This document shows positions 25,601 through 37,528 of a DNA stretch of 64,000 nucleotides, piece by piece. Below the pieces are notes generated by a model. The model was given only the letters and a program-made list of their open reading frames with translations, was not told the origin of the DNA and searched no databases. A program made the position numbers and the translations under genes. Source of the stretch: Pyronema omphalodes (taxonomy: Eukaryota > Ascomycota > Pezizomycetes > Pezizales > Pyronemataceae); assembly GCA_024516155.1 (NCBI GenBank), contig JAJJXM010000075.1:62001-126000 (forward strand), given 5' to 3'. Numbering within the stretch: the stretch's first letter is position 1; each line of letters begins with the position of its first letter.

Positions 25601-25620
25601 CCTAAAAGCTGCCGGATTCC

Positions 25621-27069
25621 TTCTCATGAGATCATGATTAAAGTATATTGCCCCCAATAACATCAGTAGTCCATAAGGCTTCTGGCTACATATATACCGA
25701 GCTCACGGAACGCAAAGATCATACATATAAATAAATGAGCATAGGTCAGAAATGCATGTCAAATGCAATACTTCCGATCGACACCACCAGAAACTACTAT
25801 CGAAAAGGCCTACTTGATCATGAATGGTTCTCATCGTTCTAGTTGTTATGTCTTACATGCTGCGTTATTATATGTTATGCAATACACAAGCCAAAGCACC
25901 TAGGAGTTACGACAGTTCGTAATATGCATTGAAGCCTACAAACTATTGCCCTTCTTCCTCAAAAATGTAGATTGTAGATCACATATAGAGCAAGCGATAT
26001 CCGCATCAACTTGATTCCCACAAACAGCCGATTTCAGGGTTAGGGTAACTGGTAAACGAAGGCTACATATTTCATGCGCGTGTAACGAGTTCATTTATTT
26101 ATTCATTTATTTATTCATTTATTTATTCATTTATTTATTCATACTCATTGTGTAGCGAGTTTTTTTGAACGGAAAATCCCGATGTTTTCCTAGCGATCTG
26201 AATACTCTGTAATAAGTATATTCCTCAAAAGTGTAAAATATGAGAAAACATAATTCAGTGCAGCTACAGACTCCGTGAAGTTTGAACAGAGAGCAATACC
26301 TGGTCCTCATGAGTCAGTTTGCATTCCATTTCAAGTGCTCTATGAGTAATTGCGGATGATTCGATTACATTGTTTATGTGATATTTATTGCGTCATTTAT
26401 TTTGTTCATTGATTCATTCATCATTTCATTTATCCATGTTCCCGACCCTCAGCTTCTGAGATAGCTACCGATTGACTAATTTACAGTTTAGACCCAAGCA
26501 CGGGCTCTGAGTCATGCTGGTGGAGCGGAAATCTGTATACAATAGTGGGGGTGAGTATAAATAATGAAAGAGATGGATAGAGGGGAACAGAGAAGATAAT
26601 AGATAGAACAGCAGGATGGTCGATTGTTTTTGTAGATGCTGCTTGGTAATTCCGGATGCTTTTGATAGGTACTGAGCAAAATTTATCCCAGCCTACAGGC
26701 CTTAACTGATTTTTTGCTGTTCGGTATTCGGGTTCTGAGATCAGGTAATGCCATGGGATGACGAAACCAATCCTTCGGATCGTACGAGTTATATTTGTAT
26801 TCAGGCACAATATCGCTTTATGTAATCAACTATAATAAGTGAATATTGATAGAAAAGTAATTCAAAATTCTCGATTCCAAACAACTTGCAGCGTCTAAAA
26901 GCCCAGACTACCTATATCGCAAAACTTAAGCCAAAACGCAGTATTGTGCCTATATCCACTGTGATACCTCCCTTTCAATCGCTTCGCAACCACAACCCCC
27001 CTCCCCCCCCCCCCCCCCCCCCAAACCCACCATCCACCCACCCCCATCATCTGCATACAAGCCCCCTCT
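25621..27069. other. Intergenic, A/T-rich, no gene seen
   Basis: No supported coding sequence. It contains the TTTATTTATTCA array (26091-26142) and a pure C run at about 27003-27022 close to the TRM3 stop codon. Residual similarity to the upstream flank of gene A reaches to about 26055. Confidence 0.55.
26091..26142. repeat. 12-bp tandem repeat (TCATTTATTTAT)n
   Basis: Four consecutive near-perfect copies of a TCATTTATTTAT unit. Confidence 0.85.
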
Positions 27070-30000
27070 CTATTTCGATACATCATACAATACCACAGCC
27101 GCCGCCGTCTGTACATTCATACTCCTAGTCATTCCCTTCTGTGGGATCTCCACACACCAATCCAACTCACCCAAAAGTTCCGCCGGGATACCGAACTTCT
27201 CCGTGCCCATCAACAACAGCACCTTATTTGGCCACTTTTTATTACATTCCTCACTGCCCAATACAACACTTCTATCCGTTTGTTCCACTCCCACTGCCTC
27301 ATATCCCTCCATCCTTTTCTCTCTCAAGAATGCCGTAATATCAGGTACCTGAACCTCCTGAATATCCAACCAAGATTCTGAATGCACAGACACTGCAGTG
27401 AATTCCTTCTCTTTCATCACAGCCTTAGACGGAATGGTCAAAGTTTTAACTCCCATGATCTCAGAAACTCGTGATAAACCACCTAGGTTGAACCCCTTGT
27501 CGATTAAGGAGGCACACATGATGATTTCTCTATTATTCGCTGATGGGGCTGCTGCTTTGGTTTGGATGGCGATGTTACTTTCTTCCTCTGCTGCTGCTGA
27601 TAGGGAAGCAATTTGTTCTAGATCGTGGCGGTTGTACGCAACGGCACCGCTATGGGGAACCTCTTTGGCCTCTTTGCCTTCCGTGGCCGAATCCGCTGAA
27701 GAGATTGAACCGATAGGGACGCGAAGTTTCTGTCCATCGCTTTCCACAGGGGTGGCGGCAAGGTCGGCGAAGGCAGAGGCGGGAATAATCTCCACTTCGT
27801 CTCCCTCCTTAAGGTAATTTCCGCAACAAATCGTGATGATAGTAAAGTTCTCAACCGGTTCAAATGTGCGATAATCCTTTGTGTTCTGGAACTCTTTAAA
27901 GTAAGGGGAGTTTATTACCGCAACATGAGTTTGCCGGAATAGGGGGTTGGCGGTTAGGGTGTCGTATTCGAATTTATGGGCATCTTCCCAGAGCTCAATT
28001 TGCATTGCGATGGCTTGGTGACGGACTACGACTTTGGTGTTGCTGGTAAGCGGGACAGCTGTGTGCACGAGCTCGGTGAAATATGCCTCCCTCAAGTTCG
28101 GCGGAAGGTTGCGAGCAACCATAAGTCCGACACGAAGGAGAGATACTTGAAGCTTAGGGTTTTGGTTTCGAGGGTAGTGGAGGTGCTGCCAAATTATGTT
28201 GCGGTGATCGGGGAATCTCAGGATGGCAAGGGAGATGATCCATTCGAATAGAAACCTGAACCGGGGGTGAGGCTCATGACAGAGGGCTTTGTTGATAGCG
28301 AGGTCTAGGAACTCTTCAACGGAGGAGGCATTGAGGAAACGTTCAGTTAGGATGAGAGTTTGAAGGTGGGAGTGGCGTTTCCAAGCTACCCACACAGACA
28401 TTCCGGTAAAGTTAGCAGTCCAAGGAGCGAAAAGTCGGTTCCGTAACTCAGTAACGAAAGTGGATTGATCCGCGTCTGTCTCGCTCATCCTAGAAAGCAT
28501 GTCGAACATGTAGACCTGGGAGTAAATCTCTAGATCGCCGAAGTATTCGGCGTAATGATTTACCTCCGGAGTTACATCGTCAAAGAGAGTGACAAGAGGG
28601 TGTTCAACGATGATATCGTTATCCTTAGGGTTAGGACTCCAAAGAATTAGTTCAATCACAATATCAATCATCCAGTGCGATCTTCCAATAACCGCAGGGT
28701 GGCGCGAGCTATGAAGGAAAGCTCTGCGTATAGCTTTAGCAATAGCTGGCTTGATTGAACGCCGTCCATTTCCAAGCTTCATAATCTCTTGGGTCAACTG
28801 CAGTATATTGTCAGCGATATTTCATGATGTGCCCCTGAAGTCAGGCGCTTACCTGGATAATAGTCTCTCTAAGCCCCTCATCTTCCACCGCCACCTCGAT
28901 TACCACTGGGTGGAAGATAGTCTCAATAAAGCCGTGATACGCTTTCACGAAATCGGCTCTGAGCGTAGTGGCATCAACAGTCTCCCAAAGCTGCTGGATC
29001 AGATCCGCCAAGCCCGCGTCGTTGAGCTTCGACGGTTCCATGGCGGCAGTAGAAACTCCCCGAATGACGCTAAGTGCAGATAACAAAGAGTCCCCTTCTA
29101 GGAATCTCATATGCCTTGGCAGCTCCTTGAAGATTCTAGAAACAGTTGCGTGATCTAGCTCCTTCGCTACTGTGACAGCACCGTCAAGAATTCTCAAAAT
29201 AGCCCCAATGTAGCGACCAGCCGTAATAGTCATCTCAATATTATCGTGCTTATTCCGTCCAAGCTTTGGAAGATCATAGTGAGTAATCAAATCTACAATA
29301 TCGCCAATGTGAATACGGTAGAAGATAGAAAACCCAATCAGCTTGGCGGCGTGTGCGCATACAACGGCCGAATCGGCACGTAAACGTCCCTCGACCTGTT
29401 CAAAAGGATCGGCCTTTGCGTCTTGGAGCTTCATCCAGCCGAGTTGGAAGACTTTAGGAAGAACGTTAACATCCGTCGGGATGGTCGAAGCACCACCGAG
29501 GGCGTCTTCCGGCCAGAGCTCAAGTAGCTCAGCAAGATCGGCTGTGCTGGCCTGGGTGTTGCGGAGCAAGCGAGGGAGGATGACTGCAGGGCCTCCGTAC
29601 ATTTTCGCCAACCGACGGAAAAGAGCTTGATTACCGAGAGCGACGGACCAGAAGGAGAGGCGAGAGGTATGGAGAATTTGGATCCACATATCACGGCCAG
29701 GGAACATCTTCTCTGGCATATTCTCGTCGCAGGCGAGCCATTGCATGATTAAGACTGATTTCAGGAGGTCGACACGGGAGGGTATGACTTCCTTTGGCAA
29801 CGGGAAGGCCATTTTCATAACGAAACTGAAGGAATCCTTCTCCATCAATGAAGGACCGAATTCGTTCACAATCGAGATCATGTATTTTTCCGATAAGAGA
29901 TACTGCTTTTTGTAGGCAATCTCGGCAAAGGCACTGTGGGTGTTAGTTGTCATCACCCTTAACCGGGAGTACAAAAGGGATGCTTACTTCCAGAAGGTAT

Positions 30001-31723
30001 TCAATCCAACCTTCTCCAAATCAATGGCCAAAAGGAGCTTGAGGATAATGGCAATGCATACATCCGCCTTCATTCTAGTAAACCTTCTCATCTTGGCGAT
30101 CTTAATAAGCAACTTAACATCCGCAACCTCATCAAAAATCTTCTTTCCCTGTACACCCTCTAGGATTCCCTTCAATATCCAAGCTCTAGCAGGAGCAAAG
30201 ATATTATCCTCCGTTGCATCAATCCAGTTCATGAGAGCCTTGACTAAGGATTTCGTCATATTGACATCACCAGCTGCCAATAGTTTTCCAATCCAATTCG
30301 CCATTTGTGTTCCGTGCTCGCAAACCTCAGGATGGGCCTTAGACACCGAGAAGTTACCAGCCTGAGCAGCAAAGGGTAGTATGACGTCTTGTAGCAACTT
30401 AGTACCCTCCGGGCCTTCAAAAAGGCGGCACAAGCGGTCATTTTCGAGAGTCAAAAGGATGTCCCAGAAAGTGCGGGATACACCACCACTGCCGGCTTGG
30501 AATCCGAGAATAGTAAGAGCAACGATCCAAGAGGAGGGCACATGGGAAGTGGGGTTTAAAAGGCGTTTGAGATCCGGGGTAGCGTCGCGGAGCTGATTGG
30601 GAGAGGTGGATAGGGAAACGATTTCAACGAGGGTATTGTATTTTGACCAAGCAGCGGTGATTTCCTTCCGTTTTGTGGGCTCGAAGGTGAAGGTTCTTGT
30701 AGAGACGGAGGATGTAGTAAGGGATAATGAAGTGGTTAAGAGGTTGAGAGAGTATTTCCTGCGTTCTGAAAATCCAGTGGAGAGACATTTCTGTGACGGT
30801 GAGTATTGGTAGTGGTAAGTGTTGGGTCATGCGTACCTGGATTAACACCCAGTACAAATCCGTCTTCAAAATCTCCTGTGTAGGCGCAACATTTACAGAA
30901 GTGGCCGCGATCCAGCGTAGCCACAGTGCGAGCGCAAGGTCGACGTGAACTTCAGCTCCCACTAAACGACTAATTCCATCCCACAACATCTACGATCACA
31001 AGCAACAGCCAAAATCAGCTTCCAAATCACAAGAAGTAAGGTTTTATTAAAATTAAAAGCTAGCAGTACCTCTGAAGTCGTCACTGGTAGGAAGCGGTGG
31101 AAATCATTGACAAAGCAGCAGAGTGTATTTCCAGCTGCCTTTGCGACTGACGAATCACGTAGACCCATAGCGGCTAGTAACCTCGCTGGTAGCACTACAC
31201 CAATACGTAAATATAGTTCTGGATAAGCTTTTCCAGTCATGAACAGAAAATGCCAGAACCGGAGCTGGCGAACGACTGTAACATGATCGGATTCCAACTG
31301 TTCATTTTTGACGCCGTCGAGGTATCTCTCCAAGAAATCCTTCGAGTCTAAAGCGAATGCATCATCACTACTAATGTGAACATTCGCAGCTCTAGAAATT
31401 AGTGAGCGAAGACTAGCGACAGTCTCGTCGAGAATCTGAAGCAGCAATCCCTCGTCTGCCAGCTCCACAGCCAGCTTGAAATCCGCGGAAACATCATCCA
31501 AATCTACGGCCGAAACCAGCGACCGAATGTAATCGTGTAGAACCGTTTGAGCATTTCCATCGGCGCTACCCCTGAGGAGTTCTGCGAGCACGCGCGCGAA
31601 GGCAGGTTTCTGATTGAGAGGAGCGCAGGATAGCTGAGTCGCGATAAGGGATGTAGGAGTAGTCGTACTCGAAGACGAGGACGCGAGAATCGCAGCGAGA
31701 CTGCCGTAGATGTCCATCGACAT
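27070..31723 (-). CDS. TRM3: tRNA (guanosine-18-2'-O)-methyltransferase Trm3-like (TARBP1 family), 1472 aa, 5 exons
   Basis: Exons on minus: 31723-31070, 30989-30837, 30790-29988, 29933-28853, 28797-27070 (4419 nt). The C-terminal SpoU/TrmH domain (about the last 165 residues) carries all three SPOUT motifs: NLGGLSRVSEIMG, LLLMGTEKFGIPAEL and IPQKGMTRSMNVQTAAAVVLY. The long helical N-terminal region of about 1300 residues is typical of Trm3/TARBP1, where it serves tRNA binding. The yeast protein is 1436 aa. It uses SAM to methylate the ribose of G18 in the D-loop of cytoplasmic tRNAs. The start is MSMDIYGSL; a second ATG lies two codons later. The two first-half introns end in TAG/CAG and keep phase 0. 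Nothing appears broken. Confidence 0.93.
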
Positions 31724-32137
31724 TGGGGTGGTATTAAGGAGTGACGGTGGTCCAAATTGGAATGGGGAGGAGGTGGAATCTCGAACACAACCGTTGCTTA
31801 AATTGATGGGGTTGGGGTTAGCGGCGAGGTGGGGCTGAGAAAAAATAAGGTGCGGCTCAGCTGCAGCAGAAATTAGGGTGATGCACCCCGCCGAGAATCC
31901 AGCCCTATAGCAAAACTACTACGTCATGTGATTTTTGTGCACTTTCACGTAGTTTAGTGATTCCGTTGATTAATTAGCGGTAAATTAAAATAAATTTCAT
32001 AAATCTCGTAAAAGCTATTTTGTAAATCTGTCGACATCGATACTTCATCAATTCTAGTCCCGTAAATTAATTCCATCAATTCTAGTCCAGTAAAATCAAT
32101 TTCATTAATTCTAGTTGAATAAATCCCCCATTGCCAC
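31724..32137. other. Intergenic gap TRM3-nitrilase
   Basis: About 410 bp. It contains diverged copies of an AATTCTAGTC(C/A)(C/A)GTAAAT-like motif (about 32047-32115) that resemble a degenerate short tandem repeat. No gene. Confidence 0.5.
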
Positions 32138-33293
32138 TTATCTCCTTGTCTGCAAATCCAATCCTTCAACGCTAAAGTGAAACACATCGCTCCTAGAATC
32201 CCAACCATCAGCCATCATCTCCTCATCTCTTGCATCATCAATAACGTACCTAGCATAATGCCCTCCAATTGCAGTGTCCATATCCATCTTGCCCCTGATA
32301 GTCTCCTGAACAACACTTCCAATAGTTGCCTTCAATATTCCCGCCTCTCCCCACAAAGGACCAGCCAAACACTTTCCAAGAGGATCAAAGATGACTGACC
32401 CACCACCACTGACAACCTCACCTCCCTCTCCTAGGCTAAACTCATCCTCCTTCACCTCAACCGCCTTGGCACCAGGAACGTAGTGCGGTAGTGAGGTCGT
32501 GGTGACGTACTGGTTACATCCAATAACGAACGCCCGTCCTTCCATCGCGATATGCTGCATAGTGGCAACCCATGTCTCGCGGGCATCCGCAGTAGGTGCG
32601 AGATAGATGTTGACTCCCTGTGAATACAAAGTCGTCCTCAAAAGCGGCATACTATATCCAGTTAGAAATCTTTATTCCCTTCATTTCCATATTGTTACCG
32701 CGCCAGTGAACAAGAAAGGGTAGTTGCAAGGCGACCTACTAGTTCTCCCAGCAGATAGCTGCTCCCAGCGTAACCTGCTCCCCTTTAATCTCGACGTCGA
32801 TCGCCTTCAAGGTCTTCTGGCTTCCGACACCCCAGCAAAGCCTTTCGGTTCCGGTGGGCATAACCTTCCTCCTCTTACCCACGACGCCTCTTTCAGGGTC
32901 CACGAACAACACGGCACAAAACAGCGTGGCTCCAGCCTTCTCCACAATTCCCGTAACAATGAAAACTCCCGTCTCTTTGGCAATATTCTCCAATATCTCT
33001 CTTGTTCCATCTCCTGCGGCTTCGTAACGTCCAAGTCCATCCTGATCCACATCACCGAGGTCGATTGCGTTTAACCAGTATTGATAGAATTCTTCACGAC
33101 CGGCTTCGGTACGACCGCCGACAGCAGCTCCGAAAGAGGAGGTACGAGGGTAGCCGCCCAAGAAGGCCTCCGGAAATAAGAGGAGGTCGACACCTTGGTC
33201 GGCAGCTTTTCGGGTGACGGATTCTAGGAGGTCGAGGGTTTTCGCGGGGGTGCGCTGGGTTGGGTATTGAGCGAGGGCGAGGGTGATAGGCAT
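32138..33293 (-). CDS. Nitrilase-family carbon-nitrogen hydrolase (355 aa, 2 exons)
   Basis: Exons on minus: 33293-32740 and 32651-32138, with an 88-nt GT-AG intron splitting the Tyr codon right after the catalytic WEN. The Glu-Lys-Cys triad is visible: E42 in LLLFPEAFLGGYPR, K143 in KRRKVMPTGTERLCWG, and C181 in AAICWENYMPLLR. The total length fits branch-1 nitrilases (about 330-370 aa), which convert nitriles (or cyanide) to carboxylic acid and ammonia. HRK, usual in nitrilases, is RRK here. The substrate cannot be read from sequence. Cyanide hydratases are slightly different relatives, so 'nitrilase-like' is safest. Confidence 0.92.
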
Positions 33294-35740
33294 GATGACG
33301 GTGGTATTGTGTGGAATAAGACTGATGTGGAGAATTCAAATACGGAGGATGCGATGCTCATCAGCGCGATGAGCGGTTACATAAATACAGTGGGGATTTT
33401 TTCTTTGATGGGGATTTTCTGTTTCCGTCGGTTCTCTTTGGGTAATTCCGCGGAGCATGGTGGGGTAGCTTGATGTCGCCATCATCGCTCGAGCTGCTTA
33501 GCGATGCGGGGGAAGCTAGGGTACGGATCAGGTACAGATGAGCTGCCTTGTCGCGCGACGCCCAGAGTTAACTCGTGACAGGCGGAGAAGGAATACCGAT
33601 CCATTCCCGAGATTGAGGCGAGAGGCGAGGTTGCGGTGAGCACCGGCGATGGGCGATGGTGAATAGCAATATTCTTGGGCAATGATTCTGTGGTCACAGA
33701 TGCTAAAGCTGTTTTCTACACCTAGCCGCCGGTGCCTCGTTACCCCACATGCGCGGTGTACGACGGTTTGATAGGGTTAAGGGCATGGATGGGGGTTTCT
33801 CACAGCATGATTAGGTTTCATACATACTGTTTTTTACTTGTTTATTTATTCATTTAACCATACACTGGCTGAGCCCTAAAAGGCCCACACAGGATCAAAG
33901 AAACCCGAATCCCGTCCTCGTGGCCGAAGTCACCCAATGAGTCCCCCTAATCTCCACCCCCATAGTATACATACGTCGTACAAAAGAATAGGTACAAAAG
34001 AAAAAGAAATAGGAACTCAACCGTCCTATCTAAAAGGAAAACATGTATCACCCCCATGGTAGTCTATTCATATCGCTTGCCAATCTTCGCCTCGTCCACA
34101 TATCCTAAAATAGCTACTGTCAACCGCTCATCCTGGGATAAGGAAACCACCTTCATTTGTCCGCTCCCATCCCTCATCCTTGCTGTAAGCTTTCTTGTAC
34201 TTGTCTAGCTTGGGTCTCTCGAGGAGTATGCCGGATTGTTTTTAAGCTATCCTATTAGCTATATCAGTTCATTTTTAAGATAGCTCCGACCATGAGTGAG
34301 ACATACTCGTATGAAAAATACCACGGGCCATCGAATGCTTGTGAGTGATTGAATATTTGTGAGTAATGTCGCATCACGGATCTTCATATGAAAAACATTC
34401 TCGCAGATATTCATGATGACTATTTACCCCTGCCATGATGAGATACTGTACACTGTATCGAGCGGCCAAATGCAATTCAAAAGAAGAATCAACGTTCTCA
34501 AGACCTACTTCGCTTATCAAAGCAACACTATTTTTTACAGTGCCGGCCGTTTTATGCCCACTAAAGCCTGCCATAAAGTGGTGAGTCCGTGGAGAATCAT
34601 AATCATGGGGTGCTCCCACATCCGAAGGTTATAAAATAGAGAGAAAAGGCTTGGGAAAAAGCTAGTAATGAAAAAGGAATTGTTCAACGCAATAAAAGAC
34701 GCCCCAAAAGGTAAACAACGTTGATACGATTGCAATAGTGCACTATTAAGCACAGGAAGCATCGGCTATCTTGAAATCCATTGGCATTTAGGATTTCTAC
34801 CCTGCACTAGGATGCTTGATGCTACAAGCCTTTAGGCCTTCTAGCAATACCTCTGGAATCATGTTTTGAAATTTTTCTGATATTGTATTTAAACCTAGCT
34901 TATCAAAATTGCAATGATACTATATTTGTGAATACCCAGTACATCAACGGATCAGAATTAGTTAGCATTTCCAACTTCAATTTGAAAAAATCGAGAAATT
35001 TGCCAAGATATTCTCAGCCGATGTTAATGCCGCTAGAAGGTGTAGGGTATAAACCTCCATCTCACCTAGTGCACATGGGCACTACAAGATACTTGATGCC
35101 TGACTTGTAGACCCAGTAAATGGATATCTGGCATTGAGATCAGCGAACGTTTTTTGTTCGCCTATGGGCTCTAGTACTCAGCCAAGAGAATTCATCGCTG
35201 TAGTGTCAGCATCCCTTATTGTCCTCCGATAAAAGTGATAATCGGTGTGATTTGGACATTTCGAAGTGATTCGCTCGATTATCATTATGTAAGCTTGGTA
35301 ATAAAAGATTGCTCATATCTGCAAAGACTGTACAAAATTCTGTGTTTTAGAATGGTTGAGTACTGCACAGATTTTGGACTACAGTGGACGACATTGCGAA
35401 CGATGATACTAGTCACAGAAGGCTACAGCACGACATAATGTAAACCCACCCGACTAAACCCATGAACGGGTTGTGGTCATTAAAACGACGAAAAGTTACG
35501 AAATCTGGATACTGAGCCGGACTTTCATCCCATCATACAGTTATAAATGCAAATTGCTGAAACAACTGCCTTTCATGAAGCACAAAAAATCCTTCGATGA
35601 TCATGATTAAAAAAATTGATTATTAAAGTGGCTCAAATTTTCCAAGGAAATTTTTGCAGTCATAATTATGCTATTTCTATGTGAAAAATGCATGAAGTGC
35701 GCCTGATTTGTGGCCCCTCCGAGGGCAGCTGACTCCTATG
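33294..35740. other. Intergenic, no gene seen
   Basis: 2.4 kb with stop-rich frames in all registers. It contains one copy of a dispersed repeat (33845-34015). No tRNA or coding signal was recognised. Confidence 0.55.
33845..34015. repeat. Dispersed repeat copy 1
   Basis: A T-rich head is followed by GAGCCCTAAAAGGCCCACAC, ATCAAAGAAAC, then GTGGCCGAAGTCACCCAATG and a TACAAAAGAA-AAAAGAAATAGG tail. Aligned by eye to 41095-41230 and, in its second half, to 36550-36640. Confidence 0.55.
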
Positions 35741-36392
35741 TACGAGGTTCTGGACAAAAGTGACCGTCACTTTTCGGCGCCGCAACGACCGCCCTCGACC
35801 ACGACTTCGCGAGCTCACCACAACACAACCACGCTTCGCGGTCAATTAAGAGTGAGTGGAGATGAACTAGATGTGTCGCTTTCTATATACAACTTATTAA
35901 TAAGGTGTTTACATGCCCTTCCGTGCTACCACTTCCCTGATGCTCTCTGGCATCGAGTCTATGTACTCCTTTTTATTGAGTGCGCGTTTAACGGTCCTTC
36001 CTGACACACTTAACCCCGCTGATTTAGCGAGTCGGCTCCAGGAAATCTTTCTCCCTTCCCAATCTCGGCGTACCAGAGCGATTAATCGTTGTACATCGTG
36101 TTTGTCGAGGGATTTGGGGCGACCAGAGCGGTGGTGAGTGCGGCGTGGGTGCGGAGACTTTTTCCAGTGCTGAACAGTAGTGCGCGGAACACCCACTTTG
36201 CGCGCTATCTCAGCGACTTTTTTGCCCTCTTCCAGCAAGGTAATAGCGCGGACTCGAGTAGGAGTATCATGCTCATGGCGAGCAGTCGGTTTCTTTGGCG
36301 TAGACGGGGGGGGCGGGGTGGTTGACATCTCGGGTGGTGGTTTGTGCTAAGCGCCGGGCGGGGTGACGATGACTTTTGTCCAGAACCTCGTA
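35741..36392 (-). mobile_element. Non-autonomous Tc1/mariner-type element (~650 bp) with TA target duplication
   Basis: The left end CGAGGTTCTGGACAAAAGT (from 35743) is the exact inverse of the right end (to 36390). Both sit inside TA dinucleotides (35741-35742 and 36391-36392). Imperfect terminal repeat similarity continues inward for a further 10-20 bp (..CGTCAC.., ..CGGCGC). The internal minus-strand ORF encodes transposase parts only. TA duplication plus TIRs fit the Tc1/mariner superfamily. Confidence 0.85.
35909..36328 (-). CDS. Internally deleted Tc1/mariner transposase: HTH DNA-binding domain plus C-terminal tail (139 aa)
   Basis: Residues about 18-100 form paired helix-turn-helix regions typical of Tc1 transposases: RVRAITLLEEGKKVAEIARK with VPRTTVQHWKK, a GRPKSL linker, then a second HTH ending SGRTVKRALNKK. 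The last residues, YIDSMPESIREVVARKG, look like the extreme C-terminus of fungal Tc1 transposases (ID-SMP-R-I--V---KG). The whole DDE/D catalytic domain between them is missing, yet the frame is intact. Full-length relatives are about 340 aa. It cannot catalyse transposition itself but could bind TIRs and compete with an active transposase (inference). Confidence 0.75.
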   Translation of the reverse strand: MSTTPPPPSTPKKPTARHEHDTPTRVRAITLLEEGKKVAEIARKVGVPRTTVQHWKKSPHPRRTHHRSGRPKSLDKHDVQRLIALVRRDWEGRKISWSRLAKSAGLSVSGRTVKRALNKKEYIDSMPESIREVVARKGM

Positions 36393-37289
36393 CAGAACGC
36401 ATTGTGAAGTTGATTGTTGTGGTGTGGAGGCTATGTCACCAACCCTATTAAACACTAGCGCCTAATCTGCAAGGCTGTGTGCTAGCAGCCTCGCGGTCAT
36501 TTCAGTGTATGAGGAAGCCGTTAATAGGAAGGAACACACGCGCAGAAGGTACTTTATAAATACACGCCAAAGCCACCTAATGAGGCCCCACAGTCTCGTA
36601 CATCCATACAGTTTGTCTTACAAAAGAAGAAAAAAATAGGAGGAGAACTTGGCCAGCCTCCCTTTCCCCCGAACACTCCGGCCGTGCGATCTCTGGGCAC
36701 GAGTATTTTCTTTCATGCAAGGCTGGCCTCGCCGAGCACTCCGTTGTCAGACTTACCCCCTCCCCCATCCACCTCGATAATGCAAGGAAATACGCTACAC
36801 GTACATAAACTAGGCAGCCTTCGTATACGAGTGACCCTAACGCATAGATCGGCGGTATGTGGGTCCGGTTGCGCTCGCTATATATGGCACCATATTCGAG
36901 AAACCATAATCTTGATCAAGGAAAGTGAAGATTTGTAAGCTTTGATGTATCATACGAGCTGTCGAAACTCCTGGGCACTGTAGCTTGTGTAGTGTAGGAA
37001 ATAGAATACATGCAGTATGCACGACATACAAACAAAAAACTATGAGAGTTATTTTAATATAGAAGGCCTTGGTGACACCATTTTAGGAAAGTTTTCATCG
37101 ATTTTGTGTTGACGGGGGCAAAATATTGCATGTATCGGGCATCACTGACTCTTGTTTGTTTATTTCTATTATCCTGGAGTTTTAACAGGTTGATATATTG
37201 ACAAACAAAGACCATATAGAATACTGATTTCGTTTGAAGCCATGTACAAACTCTGATCGATATATGGAGGAATAGTATGCGCAGGCTTC
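36393..37289. other. Intergenic upstream of STAND gene C
   Basis: No gene seen. It contains a partial dispersed repeat copy near 36550-36640. Confidence 0.5.
36550..36640. repeat. Dispersed repeat, partial copy 2
   Basis: GCCAAAGCCACCTAATGAGG, then a TACATCCATACAGTTTGTCT segment and TACAAAAGAAG with AAAAAAATAGG. It matches the second half of 33845-34015. Confidence 0.45.
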
Positions 37290-37350
37290 TAGAGTGTAGA
37301 TGATTTGCTGCGCGTTGAACTGTGCATGTAGTTACCAGGTACGTACAAAG
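37290..37350 (+). promoter_or_regulatory. Conserved upstream box of STAND gene C
   Basis: ATTTGCTGCGCGTTGAA and ATGTAGTTACCAGGTACGTA correspond (inverted) to the boxes upstream of genes A and B, at a similar distance (about 180-240 bp) from the ATG. The intervening DNA is much less conserved. Confidence 0.4.
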
Positions 37351-37528
37351 CCTGCTTAAACCATGTAAATTCATCAGAAATGGAGAAGGTGGGGTTTACG
37401 AGATTTCAGGCGCACGTTTTTAACCACGCCATCGCACCGATTCCTTCATTCTAGCACAGTCGTTGTTCACCGCCAAATCAAGATTCAAAATCCTCAGTCT
37501 TTTCAGCCTACCACGCCACCGACGGCTT

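Larger units (their letters stand above)
19585..25620 (-). repeat. Segmental duplication copy B (contains STAND gene B)
   Basis: Direct-orientation partner of 5035-9025, about 15 kb away, with ROK1 and CDC48 between them. It is longer only because the ankyrin array is expanded. Flanks on both sides are homologous to copy A, and all five exons and four introns align in position. Confidence 0.9.

Noticed and set aside
26034..26047. AGGGTTAGGGT, telomere-like
   Set aside because: Only about two units, internal, and homologous to a non-telomeric stretch near 9290-9320 in the other duplication copy.
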